DNA of 64,000 nucleotides from an uncultured bacterium. GTDB lineage: Bacteria; Verrucomicrobiota; Kiritimatiellia; CAIKKV01; CAITUY01. Location: the NCBI GenBank assembly GCA_903895695.1, contig CAITUY010000210.1, positions 1 through 64,000 of the forward strand, read 5' to 3'. Both the position numbers and the translations under genes were made by a program. Under the pieces are notes generated by a model. The model was not told where the DNA came from. It saw only the letters and a list, made by a program, of their open reading frames with translations, and searched no databases. Positions 15,038 to 24,484 of the stretch are shown here, piece after piece. Each line of letters begins with the position of its first letter. Within the stretch, counting starts at the first letter, position 1.

Positions 15038-17647
15038 ATGGAAACAGCCAACACTACTTCCGCCCAGCGATCTGCGTCCAGCTCCCGCCACATCGCCTGC
15101 GCGATCACGGCTCTTGTCGCGATTGCGGCCTGCGTCGTTCATGCCGACGACGCTTCCCTGGAAGTCACCGCCAACCGCGACCGCATCTACCTGGGCGAAT
15201 CGGTGGTCCTCAATGTCAAGGTAACCGGTGCCAATGGCCGTTCAGAGCCGGATCTCTCGAACCTCCGCCATTGCCGTGTCAAGGCGCTCGGGAGCCAGGA
15301 TATCAGCAACTTCAGCATCGTCATCATCAATGGGAGCATGCAGCGGCAGGGGTTCTCCGGCCGGGTATACGCCTACGAAGTCACCCCGGAGGACGAAGGC
15401 TCCTTCGTGACGGGACCGATCACGATGTCGGTGAACGGGAAGCTGTTTACCGTCAACGGCCCCGCCGTAACCGTGATCGGCATCACCAAGCAGGACCTGG
15501 TCGAAATCGGCGTAAGCGCTTCCCGGACGGCCGTTCTGGTGGACGAACCCTTCGACATCACGCTCCGTGTCCGGATCCGCCGCCTGGCCGGTCGCTATGC
15601 CGACACCGAGCCCCTGTACCCGGCCAACCCGCCCGTCTTGACAGTACCGTACCTGGATGCTCACGAAATCGACGGCCTCAAAGGACCCGACCTTGGGCAA
15701 CTCCTGCGATCAAAGCTGGCCGGCCGCAACCAGCCCGGTCTCGCAATCAATAACTACACGGTTCGTAACGATCCTTTCGACTTCGGCGGTTTCTTCAATA
15801 ACCAGGATCCGTTCGCGCCGCGGCCGGCTGTCTTCGTTCTTGAAAAGCACCCGGTCACGGAAAAGGGCGTCGCTTACCTCGAATACACCATCGCCGTGTC
15901 ATATTCGCCCGTGGAGGAAGGAGCGCACACGTTCGGGCCGGTGGTTTTCAAGGGCCAGGTGCCGGTCGAGGTCGACGCCAATGGCCAGGCTTCCGGCACC
16001 GAGGTCTTTGCCGTGGGCCCCGCCGTGACGGTCCGCGTGGTCCCCCCGCCCGAGGAATCGCGGCCCGAATCGTACATCGGCGCACTCGGCAGCAACCTCG
16101 TGGCCCGAGCCGCGCTCGACGCCCAGACCTGCAATGTCGGCGACCCGCTCACTCTCACGCTGACCGTCGAGGGGCCCGTGCAGATGCGCAATGTGTTCCC
16201 GCTCCGCTTGAGCCTCCAGACCAACCTTTTGGAAAGGTTCGAAGTCTATGACGACTCCGTCAAGACCACCAAACGCGATAGTGGCCGCGACTACGCCTAC
16301 ACGCTCCGCCCCCGGCACGCCGGTTCGACAGAACTGCCGCCCATTGCCGTGTCGTACTACGATGTCAATACCCGCGGGTACCGGACCGTCTACACGGAAC
16401 CCATCCCGATCAAGATCCGCCAGGCGACGGAAGTGACCGCCTCGCAGATCATCGGCAACTTCACGGGTCAGGTCGTGCGATTATCGCATGCGGCGCGCGA
16501 CGCCGACCTGACGGTTGCCGGCCTGCGCCTCGACCCGCTCGGGGCGCGGCCAGTCAACGTCTGGGGCTCGACTCCCATGGTGCTGGCCACCGCGGCAGCC
16601 GGGCCCACCGTGTTCATCGGCGTGCTGCTCGCGGCCTCCGTGCTGCGTCGCCGCGGTGCGTGGCAACAACAACGCCGTGCCCGCCAGGCCCGGGGCCGCG
16701 CCGAACGTGCACTTTCCGGTCTCGCAACTGCACAGGGCTCCGCGGCCGACCGGCACGGCCTCGCCTGCGGCGCCCTGCGGCAATACCTCTGCGACCGCCT
16801 GGCCCTGCCCACGGCGGCATTGACGCCGGGCGATGCGGCCGATGTCTTGCGGCGTCACGGCGTCGGCGCCTCGCAGGCCGGCGCCTTCGAGGCCGTCATG
16901 AGCCGGCACTTCAACGGCGCATACGAAACAAGCGGGACTGAGCCACCCTCCGCGGCCGAGATTGACGCGGCGCGCCGCCTGATCGCAGACGTAGACCATG
17001 AACTCGCGACTCTGGCAAAGCGCCCCACAGGCTCTCTGGCGCGCTTATTGCCGTTCCTCGTGACCCTGGGCCTGTTGGCCGGGACCACGACAGCCCGGGC
17101 CATGGCGCCCGATGAGGCGGATTTCGTGTGGAACGATGCCAATAGCCTGATGACGTCGGCCCGGGCGCCCGCTGACTATACGGCCGCCGCGGCTGAATAC
17201 CAGAAGCTGATCGACATGGGCATCCGCAATGCGCCTCTGTTCTACAATCAAGGCACCGCGTTTCTGCAGGCCGGCCGCTTCGACGATGCCCTGCGCATCC
17301 TGGCGCGAGCCGAGTGCTATGGCGGTGCCCAGGGCGATGTTGCGCGCAACCTGCAGATTGCCCGGGCCCGCAAAGCAGGGCTAAAGACGCGGGTCATGCT
17401 GTGGGATCGCGTGCTGTTGTTCTGGCACTATCGCCTGCCCGCCGAGACGCGCATTCTGGTCGCCGCCGCGGGCTTCAGCTTGTGGTGGCTCGGGCTGGCG
17501 CTGCGCGTCCTGCGCCGGCCAACAGCGGCGCGGCGGGTCATGGCCGTCGCCGTCATCGTGCTTGTCATATTCGGCTCCAGCGCCGTCACGACGCTCATGC
17601 AGGAGCAGTCCGCCCGCCGCCCCGTGTTTGCGATCGCCGGGCCGTGA
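15038..17647 (+). CDS. BatD-BatE fusion
   Basis: An 869-residue protein with a signal sequence (about 20-38, cleavage near VHADD). It continues into a BatD/oxygen-tolerance domain of repeated beta-sandwich units (LEVTANRDRIYLGESVVLNVKVTG is the family's opening). A transmembrane helix lies at about 508-535 and a cytoplasmic helical region follows. A second hydrophobic segment near 670-688 leads to a BatE-like part with tetratricopeptide repeats (AAEYQKLIDMGIRNAPLFYNQGTAFLQAGRFDDAL) and two final helices. The ATG at 15038 is the first that gives a signal peptide directly; the open frame upstream covers repeats. It ends the operon. Confidence 0.85.
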   Translation: METANTTSAQRSASSSRHIACAITALVAIAACVVHADDASLEVTANRDRIYLGESVVLNVKVTGANGRSEPDLSNLRHCRVKALGSQDISNFSIVIINGSMQRQGFSGRVYAYEVTPEDEGSFVTGPITMSVNGKLFTVNGPAVTVIGITKQDLVEIGVSASRTAVLVDEPFDITLRVRIRRLAGRYADTEPLYPANPPVLTVPYLDAHEIDGLKGPDLGQLLRSKLAGRNQPGLAINNYTVRNDPFDFGGFFNNQDPFAPRPAVFVLEKHPVTEKGVAYLEYTIAVSYSPVEEGAHTFGPVVFKGQVPVEVDANGQASGTEVFAVGPAVTVRVVPPPEESRPESYIGALGSNLVARAALDAQTCNVGDPLTLTLTVEGPVQMRNVFPLRLSLQTNLLERFEVYDDSVKTTKRDSGRDYAYTLRPRHAGSTELPPIAVSYYDVNTRGYRTVYTEPIPIKIRQATEVTASQIIGNFTGQVVRLSHAARDADLTVAGLRLDPLGARPVNVWGSTPMVLATAAAGPTVFIGVLLAASVLRRRGAWQQQRRARQARGRAERALSGLATAQGSAADRHGLACGALRQYLCDRLALPTAALTPGDAADVLRRHGVGASQAGAFEAVMSRHFNGAYETSGTEPPSAAEIDAARRLIADVDHELATLAKRPTGSLARLLPFLVTLGLLAGTTTARAMAPDEADFVWNDANSLMTSARAPADYTAAAAEYQKLIDMGIRNAPLFYNQGTAFLQAGRFDDALRILARAECYGGAQGDVARNLQIARARKAGLKTRVMLWDRVLLFWHYRLPAETRILVAAAGFSLWWLGLALRVLRRPTAARRVMAVAVIVLVIFGSSAVTTLMQEQSARRPVFAIAGP

Positions 17648-17862
17648 TGGGCGTGTTCGGCTTGCCATGAGCGGTGCCTAATCGCCGACAGGTAGGCTAG
17701 CGTTCGCCCTGCGGGCTCGCCCAACCGGCTGCCGAACGTTGGATTGACGCATATGTCAAATGACGTAGAATTGCGCGAAAGAACAAAGTAGCAGACACAG
17801 ACACGTTTCTTGCCGTCGCTCTCGACTTCGATGATCGCGTTGAACTGATTCCGGAGCGACCC
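17648..17862. other. Gap after the Bat operon, no convincing gene
   Basis: It contains an attC-like hairpin (17676-17744). A minus-strand frame here reads through a hydrophobic stretch (VVFGTVTAIAVGFLLSLLPHN, encoded around 17900-17960) but has no clear start and runs on into the Bat gene, so I do not call it. The region looks like a recombination join. Confidence 0.4.
17676..17744 (+). other. attC-like element
   Basis: It is bounded by GCCTAAT (RYYYAAC with one mismatch) and GTTGGAT (a perfect GTTRRRY), 69 nt apart, a normal attC length. Internal GTTCG/CGAAC and GCCCTGCGGGC pairings give a folded centre. There is no integrase in the window. The assignment is inferred from pattern only. Confidence 0.35.
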
Positions 17863-19311
17863 ATGCCGCTCATGCCTCCCGTTGTGCGGCAGAAGAGACA
17901 AAAGAAACCCCACGGCAATGGCTGTGACGGTGCCAAAAACCACAATATCGCCGTGAGTAGCTTTCTTGACAAAATCGCGAGCCACTTCGACCGGCTTGCT
18001 GCTGCGGGAGCCGGACAGCGTTCTGGAGCCGCCGCGCAAATGTGGGTCTCGGCAGTCGACACGCACACCGGTTGTCCCCCCGGGGTTGAACACATCCCCA
18101 AGCGCGTGTACCGCCTGATTGGCGCGCCACGTGGAAGTACCCTCTATTGGGATCAACCCCTGGTCGTCGCGGCGTATGGCTTGACCGACTTGACAGGAAA
18201 ACCGCAGTACGCCCAGTCAGCGGATCGCTACATTGAAGCATTTCTGGCGCGTTGCGTGGCCGGGAACGGCATGTTCCAGTGGGGTAACCATCGGTATTAC
18301 GACGTGTTCGACAACCGGATTGTCGCCTTCTCCGGCGGAGACCACGAACTGCGTCCCATCACTCCCGCCTGGGATCTCTTCTGGCGACATGACCCGGATC
18401 GGATTTCCGCTTACATTCGCACCATGGCGCGTAGGCACGTCTACGACCCGATGTCAGGCGGGTTCAACCGCCATGACGACGGGAAGAAAGGGCACGCCTT
18501 TCTGGAGGCAGGCGGGATTCTGGCCGAATCGCTCTCCTGGCTCTACAGCAAGACGGGGGACGCAGAACTTAGAGATATGGCCCTGCGCATTGCGCAGTAC
18601 AGTTACCGCCATCGCGGCCCTTCCACTGGCCTGCTCTCCAATGAGCCGGATATGGGACGCTGGGACTCCAAGGTGTCCACCAGTGAAGTCGGCGTGTGGG
18701 CCCAGTCCCTGCTTCGGGCGGGTGAATACAGTTCGACGGGGACGTTTATCGAGATGGCATCCGATGCGACGCGCGCTTATGTTGAACATGCGTACGACAG
18801 CGCGTCGGGCCTGTACTTTGGTCAAGTCACCGTGGACGAAGGGATCCCCGTCGCGCCGAACGAAACGGGATACTGGCCCCGACTGCACGCGGACATCTGG
18901 AATACGGACCAATGGCCGACCCATGACTACCCGATGGCCGTTGCCGATGCGTGCGTCTCGCTCTATGCGCTGACGCGCAAACAAACGTTCCTCGATGCTG
19001 TGCAACGGTGGGCGCGCATCGCCCTCGGCAGTAGCCCCCTGCGCACCGGACGCTGGAGCTACGCAGAGAATTACGGCCGTTGCATCCATTTCTTGGCGCG
19101 GGCTGGGCGGCAACTGGGCGACGAACACGTACTGTCCGGCGCGCGGGCGCTGGCTGACGAGGCCGTGGCTTGCCTTTACGAGAACGGCATGTTCCAAGGA
19201 TATCCGGGCGGACACCTCTACGAGTCAGTTGACGGTGTCGGGTTCCTGTTCCTGGCGCTCATGTTGCTGGAGACCGGCGCAGAAGCCAATCTGCAAGGTT
19301 TCGGATTTTGA
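17863..19311 (+). CDS. Alpha/alpha-barrel glycoside hydrolase-like protein
   Basis: A protein of up to 482 residues with the repeated helical pattern of (alpha/alpha)6 toroids such as N-acylglucosamine epimerases and unsaturated glucuronyl hydrolases. Recognisable stretches are AVDTHTGCPPGVEHIPKRVY, GSTLYWDQPLVVAAYGL, GGFNRHDDGKKGHAFLEAGG and HRGPSTGLLSNEPDMGRWD. The substrate is unknown. GGAG lies 6 bases before the ATG at 17863, but the first 30 residues look non-coding, and family-like sequence begins at SFLDKIASHFDRL (a GTG at 17953 is an alternative). The 5' end was probably rebuilt after a recombination event. An oxidoreductase gene follows on the same strand. Confidence 0.7.
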   Translation: MPLMPPVVRQKRQKKPHGNGCDGAKNHNIAVSSFLDKIASHFDRLAAAGAGQRSGAAAQMWVSAVDTHTGCPPGVEHIPKRVYRLIGAPRGSTLYWDQPLVVAAYGLTDLTGKPQYAQSADRYIEAFLARCVAGNGMFQWGNHRYYDVFDNRIVAFSGGDHELRPITPAWDLFWRHDPDRISAYIRTMARRHVYDPMSGGFNRHDDGKKGHAFLEAGGILAESLSWLYSKTGDAELRDMALRIAQYSYRHRGPSTGLLSNEPDMGRWDSKVSTSEVGVWAQSLLRAGEYSSTGTFIEMASDATRAYVEHAYDSASGLYFGQVTVDEGIPVAPNETGYWPRLHADIWNTDQWPTHDYPMAVADACVSLYALTRKQTFLDAVQRWARIALGSSPLRTGRWSYAENYGRCIHFLARAGRQLGDEHVLSGARALADEAVACLYENGMFQGYPGGHLYESVDGVGFLFLALMLLETGAEANLQGFGF

Positions 19312-19335
19312 GTACGGTAACGTTCGATTCACTGA

Positions 19336-20463
19336 ATGGTAACAGGCATGGAAACAAGAATCAGACTCGGGGTTGCAGGGTTTGGCCGTCGCGGGCGATC
19401 ACTCTACGGGTTGGCCACACGGTCTTTCCGCGCGGAAGCCGCCGCCATCTGCGATTCGGACGAAGCTAGTCTCAGGACGGCCAAGCAGGAATATCCGGAC
19501 GCCGTCCTCTTTCCCAATCTCGACCGAATGCTGGACGAGGTGAAACTGGATGCCATTCTGGTGGAGACCCCGGCAACATCCCATGCAGAGTTGTGCTGCA
19601 AAGCTCTCGCCAGGAATATTCATGTCATGTCGGACGTGCCCGCCGTGGCCACGATGGCAGAGGCCCAGGAGCTTTGGCGAGCGCAGCAGTCAAGCCGTGC
19701 GTTTTATATGTTTGGGGCGAATCCGAACATGTGGGGCTTCGTGGACGCCGCCGTTGATCTCGTCAAACAAGGCAAGCTGGGCGAACCTTACTACATGGAA
19801 GCCGAGTACATCCATGACGTACGGAGTCTGTTCGAAGCTACCCCGTGGCGGCAGACCTATGAGAGCATCAGGTACTGCACCCATTCCCTGGGCCCGCTTC
19901 TTCGCCTGATCGACGAGGATCTTGAATGGGTATCGTGTTTTGACACGGGCAGTCACATCAATCAGCAGGCGGGCCAGCACGATGCCATGGTGGCCATCTT
20001 CCGAACGCGGTCCAATGTCGTTGTGCGGCTCCTGACCTGCTTCATCAATAACTATCCGGCCTGCGGACACGGGTACCGTGTCCACGGCACGAAAGGATAT
20101 TTCGAGCGACAACCCGGATGCGAAGGATCGGGCCCGGCCAAGACACTATACTATTCCACCGAATGCCACGAAAAGAAGGCGCTTCACGAAATCGCGGTCG
20201 GGGAAACACCGAAGGAAGCGGGCGAGAAGAGCGCCGATGGGCACGGCGGTGCGGACTATGCGCTGCTGCACCGTTTCCTTACGGCAATCCGGGACGGATT
20301 GCCATCGCCCATATCGCTGCGAGAGGGACTGAGAATGACCCTCCCCGGTATCGCCGCGGTCGAATCGGCACGGTTGGGCGGACAACTGGTAAGGATAAGG
20401 TACCCCTGGTCCGACACAACGGCAGAGGCCACGAACGAATCAAGCCAGGGCACTGGACGATAG
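19336..20463 (+). CDS. Gfo/Idh/MocA-family oxidoreductase
   Basis: A protein of up to 375 residues with an N-terminal Rossmann fold (LGVAGFGRRGRSLYG) that binds NAD(P), and a C-terminal alpha/beta substrate domain. The EKP-type catalytic motif is not obvious; the equivalent segment reads VETPATSHAELCCKAL followed by MSDVPA. Members oxidise or reduce sugars, inositols and amino sugars. Two in-frame starts, 19336 and 19348, are possible and neither has a strong ribosome binding site. Between two putative carbohydrate-active genes, it probably processes a released sugar. Confidence 0.82.
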   Translation: MVTGMETRIRLGVAGFGRRGRSLYGLATRSFRAEAAAICDSDEASLRTAKQEYPDAVLFPNLDRMLDEVKLDAILVETPATSHAELCCKALARNIHVMSDVPAVATMAEAQELWRAQQSSRAFYMFGANPNMWGFVDAAVDLVKQGKLGEPYYMEAEYIHDVRSLFEATPWRQTYESIRYCTHSLGPLLRLIDEDLEWVSCFDTGSHINQQAGQHDAMVAIFRTRSNVVVRLLTCFINNYPACGHGYRVHGTKGYFERQPGCEGSGPAKTLYYSTECHEKKALHEIAVGETPKEAGEKSADGHGGADYALLHRFLTAIRDGLPSPISLREGLRMTLPGIAAVESARLGGQLVRIRYPWSDTTAEATNESSQGTGR

Positions 20464-20491
20464 GACGTAATCAAGGGAAGGACACTCATCC

Positions 20492-22525
20492 ATGTCTTGG
20501 TTGAACGAAGCGACTTTCAACCTGCTGGTCGATTACTACACCGAAGTCCAGTCCCGCCCCTACGGCTCCGGCTGCACGCGCGACAATACCCTGCCCTGGT
20601 TGAAGCAGCTTTCTCCCGGTTACGTCTGCATCTATGCCAAGGGCCACAGCGGTTACACCACCTGGCGGAGCTCCCTGAAGACCGAGCATCGCATGCTGGC
20701 GCAGGACATGCCGGCCTTGTTCCGGGAACTGACCCGCGAAGCCGGTTGCCGGTTGGTGCTCTACTACAGCGGCCTCCTGGACGGCCTGGCCGGAGAGCGG
20801 CATCCCGACTGGATCATGCGCGACCGGGAGGGAAAGCCGCACGGCGCCTGGTTTGAAGACTTCAACATCTCGCGCGCCTTCGCCATTTGCCCACAGAGCG
20901 GCTACTGGGATGAATGGGCCTCGATCCAACTGCGGGAACTCGTCCAAGGGTATGAACCCGACGGGATATGGGTGGACGGGGACTGGCCCGGGCCGTGCTA
21001 CTGCGACCGCTGCTTGGAGCAGTTCCGGCGCGATAGTGGCGAAGCAGGGATGCGTACAGATATTCTGGCCCGGCCGGACTTCGATACACGTTATGCGGCG
21101 ACGTGGAACCGGGTCACCCATCAGTGGCGGACGCGCTTCCGGAAGTACGTCAAGTCCCTGAAGGCGGATTGCGCCTACAGCGCCGGTAACGTCAGTCCGC
21201 GGCGGGAGTTCGCCGCGCCGTTCGACTGGCGCTCAGGCGACTTCTTCTCCCCCGGCTTCTTCAACCTGCACGACATGGCCCGGATGATGCGATGGTACGG
21301 CACCATGGAGGCGCCCTATGACGCCTACGTCTGCGACACGTCCTTCACGCACGCCCGTAAGGATGTACGCAGCCGCTCCAAGCCGCTCCAGCGCATGATG
21401 CAGGAGGCAGCAACCGTGGCGTCGAACGGCGGAGCCGTCGGCTACTGGACCTACCCGCTGGGCAACGGCGCGTGGGTTCCGTCGCGCATGAAGAAAGCGA
21501 TCGCCGTCCGGCAGTTTGTCAAGGAGCGCGAGGAGGTCTTCCAGCACACCCGAAGCGCCCAATGGACAGCGATTCTGGCAACCGACCCCTCCCAAGAGGC
21601 GTTCGGCGCGGGCGGCATCAAGGGGGCGCACAAGGCGTTGGCGGCCTTGCATCGTTCCCCTGATGTCATGGACGAATCCAACTGGCGTTCGAGTCTGCCT
21701 TACGATCTCGTGGTTGTCCCTGAACAAAGCGTGGTGGATAGGACTGCGGTCCGGGAAATCGAGGAGTTCGTGCGCCGTGGCGGAAAGCTGCTGACCACCG
21801 GTTCTTCCATCATGGATCTGCGGGACCTGATCGGCGTCTCCAAGGTGCAGCGGGCCGCCCTCGGGGATGGCCACGTCATCCTCAAAAGCCAGGATGAGCC
21901 TACGGGAATAGACGCGCCGTGGGATCGCGTCGACCTCATCGACGCCCGGGAACTCTATTCCTTATACGTCTCCTGGGATCAGTTCAACCCGGAATGCCGC
22001 ACTCTCGCCAACAACTACCCCATGCATGGGCAGTTGGATGAGGAGAACCCACAACCGGCCGGGTTCCCGGCCGCGGTGGCGCGGCAACTGGGGCATGGGA
22101 TGATCGTTCATGTCTGCACCGACCTGTTCGGACACTACCTGCGACTTGGGGATCCCCAGCTCCTGGCCTGGATCCGTGAGATCCTGCATGTCCTGCAGCC
22201 GCGCCCTCTTTTCGAGACGGACGCCCCGTCATGGGTCGATGTGTCGCTGCGCACAAAAGGCGAATCGCTCCTCCTGCATCTCGTCAACCAGAGTTCGGGC
22301 CGCGATCTGTCGCGACTGAACACCGACGACCTATGGGTTGACGAGATCCCGACGATCGGCCCGATAGCCGTTCAGCTGCGTTCCGCCCGCCGGCCCAAGG
22401 CCGTGACCGTCAGGCCCGGCGGCAACGCTCTGGACTTCACGTATGAGGGTGGTATTGTGCGGTTCTTGATACCTCGGCTGGACATACACACATGCGTTGA
22501 ACTTGACGGATGGATCACCCTATGA
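20492..22525 (+). CDS. Putative glycosidase, fucosidase-like TIM barrel with beta-galactosidase trimerisation-like domain
   Basis: A 677-residue protein without an obvious signal peptide. The N-terminal half resembles hypothetical glycosyl hydrolases of the alpha-L-fucosidase-like superfamily: CIYAKGHSGYTTW, RLVLYYSG, YEPDGIWVDGDW (a likely catalytic acid region) and CYCDRCLEQFRRDSG. The middle portion (YDLVVVPEQSVVDRTAVREIEEFVRRGGKLLTTG) looks like the beta-galactosidase trimerisation (glutamine amidotransferase-like) fold. GGAAGGA precedes the ATG. The stop overlaps the GH32-like start by ATGA, so the two enzymes are translationally coupled. Confidence 0.78.
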   Translation: MSWLNEATFNLLVDYYTEVQSRPYGSGCTRDNTLPWLKQLSPGYVCIYAKGHSGYTTWRSSLKTEHRMLAQDMPALFRELTREAGCRLVLYYSGLLDGLAGERHPDWIMRDREGKPHGAWFEDFNISRAFAICPQSGYWDEWASIQLRELVQGYEPDGIWVDGDWPGPCYCDRCLEQFRRDSGEAGMRTDILARPDFDTRYAATWNRVTHQWRTRFRKYVKSLKADCAYSAGNVSPRREFAAPFDWRSGDFFSPGFFNLHDMARMMRWYGTMEAPYDAYVCDTSFTHARKDVRSRSKPLQRMMQEAATVASNGGAVGYWTYPLGNGAWVPSRMKKAIAVRQFVKEREEVFQHTRSAQWTAILATDPSQEAFGAGGIKGAHKALAALHRSPDVMDESNWRSSLPYDLVVVPEQSVVDRTAVREIEEFVRRGGKLLTTGSSIMDLRDLIGVSKVQRAALGDGHVILKSQDEPTGIDAPWDRVDLIDARELYSLYVSWDQFNPECRTLANNYPMHGQLDEENPQPAGFPAAVARQLGHGMIVHVCTDLFGHYLRLGDPQLLAWIREILHVLQPRPLFETDAPSWVDVSLRTKGESLLLHLVNQSSGRDLSRLNTDDLWVDEIPTIGPIAVQLRSARRPKAVTVRPGGNALDFTYEGGIVRFLIPRLDIHTCVELDGWITL

Positions 22526-23976
22526 ATGACACCACACTGAACTACCACCTCATGCACCCGGGCGGCGACAGCATGCCGGGCGATCCGAACGCCGCCTTCT
22601 GCCTCGATGGCGTCTATCATCTGCACTACATCCTGGGCCATCCGGCGAAGGGCGGCTACTCCTTCAGCTTCGTCCACGTCACCAGTCCCGATATGCTCCA
22701 CTGGACATGGCAGACGACGAAACTCCAACCCGCCTTTACCGGCCACGGCATGTTCAGCGGCACCGGCTTCCTGACCAAGGAAGGACTGCCCGCTGTCATC
22801 TACCACGGCCAGTCCTCGGGCCGGAACCAGATCGCGATCGCGAAAGACCGGCAGTTGTCTGCGTGGAATAAACCCTACCCGGTTGCCGTAAAGACCGCCG
22901 ACGGCGGCGAGGCCAAAATCGACCACTGGGATCCGGATTGTTTCCTCCTCGGCGATACTTACTACGGCATTTCGGGCGGCATCAACCCGCCGCTCTACAA
23001 ATCGAAGGATCTCCAGGACTGGACGCTCGTCGGCGATTTCCTGCAGCACGAATTGCCGGACACCACCATCGGCGAGGACATTTCCTGCCCGAATTTCTTC
23101 AAACTCGGAAACAAATGGATGCTCCTCTGTATCAGCCATCCCCTCGGCTGCCGCTATTACATCGGCGATTGGGACGCGAAGGCCGAGCAGTTCGTGCCGT
23201 CGAAGCAAGGCCGCATGAACTGGCGGCGTGACGAGCAGGCCGTCTTCGGAGTGACCGAACGGACCGACTTCTTCGCGCCGGAAAGCGTGCTCACGCCGGA
23301 CAGCCGCCGCGTCATGTGGGCCTGGCTTACCTCCGTCGGGCCCGCTGGCGCGTTGTTGAACAAGACGATCCAGTCCCTGCCGCGGGAGTTGTCCCTGCCT
23401 GACGACGGCGTGCTGCGCATCAAACCGCTGCGCGAACTCGAAGCCCAGCGTTTCGATCCGGTCACTCTCGCCGATGTCACGATCGCGAACCCCCTGACCG
23501 GGCACCGCGCGCGCGTTCCGGTGTCGGACGGCTCCGCCCTGCAACGCATTGCCAGACTTGACGGTGACGCGTTCGAACTCCGCATCACCATTTCCCGCGA
23601 ACAGGCCGCGAGGAAACTCTTCGGCTTCATCCTCTTCTCCGACGGCAAAGGCGGCGGGCTGCCCATCATGCTGCGGCCGGAAAACGGCACGCTGCGCGTC
23701 GGCACGACTGAGGCGCCCTTCGCCGTGGCCGACCTCCCCGCAGGCGAGGCCGTGGAACTTCGTATCTTCATCGACAACTTCCTCGTCGAAGTCTTCGCCA
23801 ATGACCGGCAGGCGGTTCTGGCCGCCCATCTGGATTCTCGCGGCACGGGGCTGGACGCCTTCACCGTCGGCGTCCCGACGACGATCGCGAAGCTCGAAAT
23901 GTGGAAGCTGAAGCCGACGAACCAAGGCTTCCTCGACGCCCAGGTCAAGCGCATCTGGGAACCCGAGACCCCGTGA
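22522..23976 (+). CDS. GH32-family-like glycosidase
   Basis: A 484-residue protein with a five-bladed beta-propeller and a C-terminal beta-sandwich, as in family GH32 (fructan and sucrose hydrolases). The nucleophile region reads PGDPNAAF (canonical NDPNG), the transition-state region HWDPDCFL (canonical RDP), and the acid/base region GEDISCPNFF where canonical enzymes have ECP. The changes suggest a different substrate or mechanism. The C-terminal FIDNFLVEVFANDRQAV is classic GH32. The start is set by the ATGA overlap with the upstream gene. Confidence 0.82.
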   Translation: MNDTTLNYHLMHPGGDSMPGDPNAAFCLDGVYHLHYILGHPAKGGYSFSFVHVTSPDMLHWTWQTTKLQPAFTGHGMFSGTGFLTKEGLPAVIYHGQSSGRNQIAIAKDRQLSAWNKPYPVAVKTADGGEAKIDHWDPDCFLLGDTYYGISGGINPPLYKSKDLQDWTLVGDFLQHELPDTTIGEDISCPNFFKLGNKWMLLCISHPLGCRYYIGDWDAKAEQFVPSKQGRMNWRRDEQAVFGVTERTDFFAPESVLTPDSRRVMWAWLTSVGPAGALLNKTIQSLPRELSLPDDGVLRIKPLRELEAQRFDPVTLADVTIANPLTGHRARVPVSDGSALQRIARLDGDAFELRITISREQAARKLFGFILFSDGKGGGLPIMLRPENGTLRVGTTEAPFAVADLPAGEAVELRIFIDNFLVEVFANDRQAVLAAHLDSRGTGLDAFTVGVPTTIAKLEMWKLKPTNQGFLDAQVKRIWEPETP

Positions 23977-23998
23977 CGGATCTACCGGAGCGAAGGCG

Positions 23999-24484
23999 AT
24001 GATCACGGCAAGAACTTCACGCCGAACCCTACGCGGGATTGCCCTGTTCGAAGCGGCAAAGGGCCTGCTGGTCCTGACTGCCGGGCTTGGCCTGTTGTCG
24101 CTGTTGCACCAGGACCTGCAGGCGGCGGCCGTCCGACTGATCGGTCAGCTCCATTTGCATCCGGGCCGGAAATACGCGGGCGTCTTCATCCATGCGGCCT
24201 CCCGCGTGACGGACAGGGAACTTTGGACGTTTGCGTCACTGGCCCTGATCTATTCCATCTTTCGCCTGGTCGAGGGTTACGGCCTCTGGCGGGAGCGTGG
24301 TTGGGCCGAATGGCTGGCCTTGGCGAGCGGCATGATGTATCTCCCGATAGAGATCTACGAACTGGTCCTGAAGTTCACCTGGCTTCGCGTGTCGGTCTTC
24401 GTTCTGAATCTCGTGGTGGTGACGCTGATAGGCCTGGTGCTGTGGCGTTCGCTGCAGACGAGGCGGCTCAGGGAGCACCCGTGA
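23999..24484 (+). CDS. DUF2127 membrane protein
   Basis: A 161-residue protein with about four transmembrane helices and a basic N-terminus (ARTSRRTLRGIALFEAAKG), matching the DUF2127 family of small integral membrane proteins of unknown function. The pattern SIFRLVEGYGLWRERGWAEWLALASGMMYLPIEIYEL is characteristic. Its last 17 bases overlap the 3' end of the convergent putative glycosidase gene. Confidence 0.85.
   Translation: MITARTSRRTLRGIALFEAAKGLLVLTAGLGLLSLLHQDLQAAAVRLIGQLHLHPGRKYAGVFIHAASRVTDRELWTFASLALIYSIFRLVEGYGLWRERGWAEWLALASGMMYLPIEIYELVLKFTWLRVSVFVLNLVVVTLIGLVLWRSLQTRRLREHP

Noticed and set aside
17697..18101. Minus-strand small ORFs after the Bat operon
   Set aside because: Two competing frames exist. 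One has a hydrophobic stretch but no start or ribosome binding site and runs into the Bat gene. There is not enough evidence for a gene.
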